Shown: piece after piece, positions 59,094 to 64,000 of the stretch
Layout: every line of letters begins with the position of its first letter
How positions within the stretch are numbered: position 1 is the stretch's first letter
Source: Stictocephala bisonia
Taxonomy: Eukaryota > Arthropoda > Insecta > Hemiptera > Membracidae
Assembly (NCBI GenBank): GCA_035578905.1
Contig: JAQJVL010000526.1
Span: 356,037 to 420,036 of the forward strand
Reading direction: 5' to 3'
Length of the DNA: 64,000 nt
Notes under the pieces: model-generated
Told to the model about the DNA's origin: nothing
The model's database searches: none
Seen by the model: only the letters and a program-made list of their open reading frames with translations
Translations under genes and position numbers: made by a program

Positions 59094-59446
59094 GGACCTT
59101 TTCCGTTAATTCACTACTTTTTCCGTTACTTCACTACATCTATTTTTTTTATCGCAATTGCGATTAAGTTAGGTCAGGTTAGGTTAGGTTAGGTGGCGAC
59201 TAAAGTTGATCACAAACTAGTAAATCCAATGACTGACTTACCACCGAATGCGCTCTCCGTGTGCAAGTTCTTGGAAAGCGATAAAATAAGGCCAGCGGTA
59301 TTGGATTCCTAGCGGATAAGGAATACCCCAGTGGACGTAAAAATGATTGGGGTACAGTTTTTAGAGCAATAGAATATTTATCAAGTGGTTGTGAATTAAT
59401 GGACACAAGAAAAAGGTAGTGGTAGTGAATTAAAGGAAAAATATCC
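59094..59446 (+). mobile_element. TTAGG-bearing MITE, copy 4
   Basis: The start is 'ggaccttttccgttaattca' and the end 'gtagtggtagtgaattaaag' plus 'gaaaaatatcc'. Flanks 'gatatggt' (59086-59093) and 'gatatgtt' (59447-59454) match at seven of eight positions. The TTAGG tract at about 59162-59195 includes 'ggtcaggttaggttaggtta'. Confidence 0.88.
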
Positions 59447-59454
59447 GATATGTT

Positions 59455-59920
59455 TGACATTTCAACATGTCCAACATCTGAAAATTTAAAAATATAGTTA
59501 TAGTTATACAATCTTCCTACTACTGTAGTAGGGAAAATATTACATATATTAATAGTGGTACGCTCATCATAATTTTTTTATTATTATAATCATTGTTGTT
59601 AATACCATCCAAGGTTCTAGTGTAAATGAAAGCCAGGTATTGTAATTTGCCTTAAAAGACAAAAAGGGCCTTTAAAGTCATGAGGAAAGGAGGGGATAAA
59701 CCTCCTTTTAAGTTACTCAAACTTATAAATTAAAACTCGGCTTGAACAATGCAGACACCAAATTTGACAAACCTTACTGGCCTGATAAATATATTAATCA
59801 AGAGAACAAATTTCTTCAATTTTAAATCTAAAATCTTAGCACGTAACAAGACTTCACTTGTCGTGTGAATGTATCTCACATCATATAAAACGCACAAAAT
59901 GTCCTTAAAACAAATTACAA
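59455..59920. other. AT-rich DNA, no gene seen
   Basis: Nothing recognised. Confidence 0.5.
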
Positions 59921-59924
59921 ATAT

Positions 59925-59961
59925 TGTGTCCAGAGTTATTATTTAAATAACTCTGGACACA
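59925..59961. repeat. perfect palindrome, 16-bp arms
   Basis: 'tgtgtccagagttatt' (59925-59940) and its exact reverse complement (59946-59961) are separated by five bases. It sits at the left edge of an AT-only tract. Confidence 0.95.
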
Positions 59962-60090
59962 TTATATTAATTATATATATAATTAATTATATTATTAATT
60001 ATATTATTAATTATTATTAATATAATTATATTAATATAATTATAATTAATATTATAATTATAATTATAATATTAATAAGAGTAATATTAT
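59962..60090. repeat. AT-only low-complexity tract
   Basis: Repeats of 'ttaattata', 'attaat' and 'attataatta' with many small inverted repeats. Some G residues reappear after 60077. Confidence 0.9.
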
Positions 60091-60195
60091 AGTTTATATT
60101 ATGTGCATGAAGTGAGCTCAAGAAACCCCAGCATGAACTTTAAGAATAAATTGAACTGCTTTAGTGTAATTGGTTTTGTAAACTGTTCTAAAGCA

Positions 60196-60222
60196 TGCAA
60201 ATAAAATAAAATAAAATAACAT
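60196..60222. repeat. (ATAAA)n microsatellite
   Basis: About five units of 'ataaa'. Confidence 0.9.
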
Positions 60223-60269
60223 AATAAATGGTTAGGATGGTATATGTTAATATATCAGGGTGTACATTT

Positions 60270-60420
60270 AGAGGGGGTCTTCCAGTTCTCTACTGGAATC
60301 ATGTACAATGAACGGTTCATTACTGGTTGAACAAGAGCTGGGAGGCGTAATCTAGAACTCTCACACTCCACAAAACCCGCCCACCGTCATGCGTAGTGCT
60401 TTTTGATATGCATGCGTATA
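60270..60420 (+). repeat. dispersed repeat family F, copy 2
   Basis: 'acaatgaacggttcattact' followed by 'gggaggcgtaat' and 'cacactcc' match 50770-50920. Confidence 0.5.
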
Positions 60421-60424
60421 TTGA

Positions 60425-60714
60425 AAGTTAATTTTTAAAATAGAAATGAAATGCGTCAAATGGGTTGATCAGTTAATGATGTGTCACTGGGAAGTAAATG
60501 AACAAAACCAAAACTTAATTCCTCTATTAATATCCAAACCACAAGTTATAAACAATTAACAAAATTTGTAATCTCTTAAGGTAATATTTTATTTATTATT
60601 GCTGTTTATCTATTTATTATTAGTTACTATAGCATGTGAGTAGTATATATTAAGCCTTGACGATTGTATTTCCATTATTGCTAATTATTCTCTACAATAA
60701 AGATATGAATGTAA
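60425..60714. other. AT-rich DNA, no gene seen
   Basis: Nothing recognised. Confidence 0.5.
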
Positions 60715-61010
60715 ATGTAAATTCACCCACCTGCCACACAGGTTAAGTTGTATTGACCCACTCTAACTACCATACACGCACAGTGGTACCTACACACCCT
60801 CCCAAGCATTGCAGTGGTATTTACACACCTACCCCTCCCATACACGTACAGTAGTATTGACCCACCCGCCCACCCATACACGTACGGTGGTATTGACCCC
60901 ACTCACCCTCTCATACACGTACAGTGGTATTGAGCCACCCACCGTCCAACACACGTGCGGTGGTATTGCACCGCAACCCTCCCATACACGTGCTGTCAAT
61001 TCCAACCCTA
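60715..61010 (+). repeat. minisatellite of the 33-bp-type family
   Basis: About eight units of the kind 'acacgtacggtggtattgac' plus 'cccactcaccctc'. The same motif in reverse forms the array at 2130-2545, and related units form 46905-48345. Confidence 0.85.
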
Positions 61011-61014
61011 ACTG

Positions 61015-61800
61015 TTATGCTTAGTGTAGTTACATCTTATTCCATACATTAAGTATTTTACCTTGTTAATCGGTGGTGTTACTCAAACAGCAAAGTTCTT
61101 CAGTTAGTTTCAAATTACCAAGTTCATAAATCTGTTAGTACAGAACATTAACGTGGTGCTGTGCTGAACCATGATTTCGTTAGGTACAGAACTAGGAGAT
61201 AAGAACATAAATTAAACATTGTAATAGATGATCACATCCTACAAACCTGGGGTGTTTCTTTCATGTTTTAATCCTTCGAGAATTCTATGTAATTCAGTTT
61301 TGATAAATATAATTTTTCTATAAATTATGTATAAAGGGTGTTTAGTAGTAGTGTTCCTCAAGTAGGTTGTTATTGAGGATAAAATAAAACAAAAAATTCC
61401 TATAAAAATAGTTCCCAAAAACCCTCAATTAAAACCAGCTAGCCATATTAAAAAAACATTTTTTTGAGTCGATTTATGTGAAAACTAGACTTACCAAACA
61501 ACTTCAAACCATTCAAAATGCTGGTTATAGTTATATCCTACCAAATCAATGTAATAGATTTGTAAAATATGAGTATTTTATATTTTTTAATAAATATTAA
61601 AATTTAAAATAACAATAACATTAAAAATGATTCCTTTGTTAATCACTCTGGTCTGAGGAAGGTAAATTGGTTTATCTAAATCGGTCACTATATTAATTAT
61701 AATTTGTTCTTATATTGTAATAAATTTGTATGCGTGACGTTCAATTGTACTGTATTGTATTTATCAAATGGCGGCTGTTAAAATATTCAATGATCTACTC
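61015..61800. other. AT-rich DNA, no gene seen
   Basis: Nothing recognised. 'ataaagggtgtttagtagta' near 61330 resembles a transposon end, but no partner was found. Confidence 0.45.
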
Positions 61801-61804
61801 AAAC

Positions 61805-62560
61805 GTGCCACACATAAACAACAATGAGAAGGCTGATGGCAGGTTGGTGAATGGGTGAGATGAACTGTCTGACCACGTTGGACGAGTAATGACAGACATC
61901 CTATTACACGTGACGTGCCTAGGAATACTTGTGAAGGTTAGCGTCTAAACACAAGCCACACCTACACACTGATGAGTTGACTGGAGGCGGGTTGTTGAAG
62001 AGGTGAGATGAACTGTCTGACCACGTTGGACGAGTAATGACAGACATCCTATTACACGAGACGTAGCTCAGAATACTTGTGAAGGTGTATGGTTAAACAC
62101 CTGCCACATATTCACACTGATGAGTTGACTGGAAGCAAGTTGGTGAAGGGGTGAGATGAACTGTCTGACCACGTTGGACGAGTAATGACAGACATCATAT
62201 TACACGAGACGTAGCTCAGAATACTTGTGAAGGTGTATGGTTAAACACCTGCCACATATTCACACTGATGAGTTGACTGGAAGCAAGTTGGTGAAGGGGT
62301 GAGATGAACTGTCTGACCACGTTGGACGAGTAATGACAGACATCATATTACACGAGACGTAGCTCAGAATACTTGTGAAGGTGTATGGTTAAACACCTGC
62401 CACATATTCACACTGATGAGTTGACTGGAAGCAAGTTGGTGAAGGGGTGAGATGAACTGTCTGACCACGTTGGACGAGTAATGACAGACATCCTATTACA
62501 CGAGACGTAGCTCAGAATACTTGTGAAGGTGTACGTCTAAACACCGGCCACGACAACAGT
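61805..62560 (+). repeat. 148-bp satellite, five units
   Basis: 'tgaactgtctgaccacgttg' starts at 61861, 62009, 62157, 62305 and 62453, exactly 148 bases apart each time. The inner units are nearly identical, and the first and last are more diverged. Each inner unit has 'cactgatgag', a hammerhead-type box, next to pairable segments (see findings). Confidence 0.98.
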
Positions 62561-62639
62561 AGAAGCTGCCCTTAAAATAACATTAATTTTTATCACAGCT
62601 CACGAACCAAATGTCGCTGTAGAGGTAAGACATAAACAA

Positions 62640-62862
62640 GTTGGCATTAATGGGTATAGAGACTGTGAAATGCTTGTTTACACACAGTCTCAGCTTATTG
62701 AATAAATTATGGCGTTGTTTAAACATCCAAGTTGTTCAACTTAGTTACAAATCACCAAAGTTCGAGCAATCAGTAAACATACAAGATTAATACTGAGTAC
62801 CACTTAACTGTGTTCAAGACATAAATCCGAGAATCGGAGGCATTTAATTAAACGAAACCATC
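62640..62862 (+). repeat. dispersed repeat family E, copy 2
   Basis: Matches 33440-33660 in order and orientation. Confidence 0.8.
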
Positions 62863-63109
62863 GTTCAACGCATTGGATTTAAGAGTGAGTTTGTTTTGTT
62901 GTCATTGTTGGTAATGAATATTAAAGTTATTTTTCTATTATAAGAATAATAATGACTTATTTCATTAGTCTTACATAACTTAGTACAATATGATAACAAA
63001 GAGGAAAATACTATCGTTTGCCTTTTAAACATATAATAAAAAATTAAAAGAATAACACACAAGAAAACTATCTAAATAAAACAATAACTACAGCCAAAGT
63101 ACTTGTGTC

Positions 63110-63305
63110 TTAATGTTTAAATATCAATCTCCCATCAAGAGCTAAATCTAGGTTTTGTAACCATTCGACACTGCTTCTCCGATTGAATGAAGACCATGAA
63201 GACCAGCTAATCCCCCTGAAAAGAAAGCAATGGACACTCATTGACTATGTGATTAATAGTTTGAAATTCATCTCTGCAATCACATGAATGATCATTTGTC
63301 ATTCT
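63110..63305 (-). pseudogene. LINE ORF2 C-terminal remnant with zinc knuckle
   Basis: The minus strand reads 'HSCDCRDEFQTINHIVNECP' (about 63290-63230), the cysteine-histidine knuckle typical of the end of many LINE ORF2 proteins. After a one-base shift it reads 'GISWSSWSSFNRRSSVEWL' and 'QNLDLAL' to a stop at 63110-63112. Nothing of the upstream reverse transcriptase remains on this strand. Confidence 0.65.
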
Positions 63306-63399
63306 TCACTTAAATGTCTACTTAAATGTTGCACCCCCCTCAATGTTGCGAAAGCACTGCAACATTTAAGAACTAATTAGTAAATTTGAGATAGTATTT

Positions 63400-63649
63400 T
63401 ACTTGGAAAATTTTGCCGGAATCTTTCAAGCCAGAAATTGTTTGTTCAAAAACATTTCCTGCAATACATTATGCTCTTGCAGCTACTGCTTGTTGTTTGA
63501 CTCAGGAAAATTTGATGATCTTAACCCGGCTTCAGAACAGAGCGCTGAGATTCGTTTATAATCTGAAGAAATTCGACCAAATCAGCGAGTACAGATTAAA
63601 CTCCAAAGCAGAGATTCTCAAAGTATGGTTCAGAGCCAGCCTATGAAAT
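63400..63649 (+). pseudogene. LINE reverse transcriptase thumb fragment
   Basis: The frame 63413-63646 reads 'FPAIHYALAATACCLTQENL', 'LTRLQNRALRFVYNLKK' and 'DQISEYRLNSKAEIL'. This fits the pattern 'LVFP.INY', 'LQN..VRFV+.LK+.DHIS.YR' of the region after the catalytic palm in Jockey/R1-like LINEs. It ends at a TGA, and no palm motif precedes it. It points opposite to the LINE piece at 63110-63305. Confidence 0.6.
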
Positions 63650-63679
63650 CTGGAAAAAAATGTACACTGCTGTTAATAA

Positions 63680-64000
63680 ACGTTATTTTATGTTTCAAAT
63701 GAAAAACACTTTCTACTCAGAAGAATACATTTCAACAAATCGGATGATTATCGAACACTTGGCAAGTACTTTGAGGGAGTGTACTTTCCTGCACCAGGGA
63801 CAAACAATAACTGGATAATAAACCCTGTCAAACAAAAAGATGTTTCAAGCCTTACTGACCTCTCTAAAAATGAACAAGATCATCTGGTGGATTTTTCTTG
63901 CAGTAGGCCTTGGGAAATAATGTTCAAAGAACAAAATGATTTGTGTCATTTTTGGTTTCTTGCCTGGTCGGAATTCCCAGATTCAGCAAACAAAGCCCTC
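63680..64000 (+). pseudogene. ZBED/hAT-type transposase C-terminal fragment, cut by window edge
   Basis: An open frame runs from 63680 to the window end without a stop. It reads 'SDDYRTLGKYFEGVYFPAPG', then 'NNWIINPV', 'EQDHLVDFSCSRPWEIMF', 'CHFWFLAWSEFPDSANKAL'. This is the layout of the pre-C-terminal part of ZBED5/SCAND3-like and Buster-type hAT transposases: 'W..NPF', 'L.DL..D..L...F', 'FW......YP.L...AL'. The dimerisation end would lie beyond the window. The N-terminal part is missing, and a LINE fragment adjoins. The frame itself is unbroken here. Confidence 0.65.

Overview
The window looks like nuclear, intergenic DNA of an arthropod, most likely an insect. It is AT-rich, has no bacterial-style gene packing and contains many kinds of decayed eukaryotic transposon. 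It also has tracts of (TTAGG)n, the usual insect telomere unit, but these lie inside a dispersed mobile element and are not a chromosome end. I found no gene that I can defend as a host protein gene, no rRNA and no intact tRNA. A TE-rich hemipteran-like genome would fit; this is inference and the species cannot be fixed from the sequence.

Layout. 0-8 kb: a degenerate piggyBac-type element (1346-2601) with a minisatellite inside it, a 30-bp minisatellite, then mostly featureless AT-rich DNA. 8-14 kb: two copies of a MITE family that carries telomere-like TTAGG tracts, a copy of a dispersed repeat (family A), and an unnoticed LINE remnant. 14.3-17.1 kb: a pogo-like DNA transposon whose transposase is in one frame but has two nonsense codons and a frameshift before a C-terminal zinc finger. 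17.1-19.8 kb: a badly decayed BED-finger/hAT transposase. 23 kb: a long (GA)n tract. 24.6-25.4 kb: a hAT-type MITE inserted in a tRNA-Leu-like sequence. 27.8 and 31.4-32 kb: reverse-transcriptase remnants. 36.3-38.8 kb: a second, different pogo-like element, directly followed by a LINE 3' half (38.8-40.2 kb). 40.3-41.4 kb: an inverted pair of Penelope-like tails and an 8-bp-TSD MITE with a (TA)n core. 43.2-44.6 kb: a nearly intact IS630/Tc1/mariner transposase with DD82E spacing and one stop codon. 46.9-48.3 kb: a large 33-bp minisatellite. 49.4-50.1 kb: the GIY-YIG end of a Penelope-like retroelement. 52.4-52.8 kb: a fragment resembling Maverick/Polinton-type polymerase ORFs. 54.6-55.7 kb: a 49-bp satellite. 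56-57.3 kb: clustered family A repeats. 61.8-62.6 kb: a 148-bp satellite with a possible hammerhead-like core. 63.1-64 kb: two LINE pieces and a ZBED/hAT fragment cut by the window edge.

The genes do not form a pathway. Each coding remnant is a self-contained mobile element, nearly all broken. The best-preserved proteins are the DD82E transposase (one nonsense codon) and the Penelope endonuclease domain (uninterrupted but 5'-truncated). The most interesting structures are non-coding: the TTAGG-bearing MITE family, the minisatellite family spread over four loci, and the ribozyme-like motifs in the Penelope tails and the 148-bp satellite.
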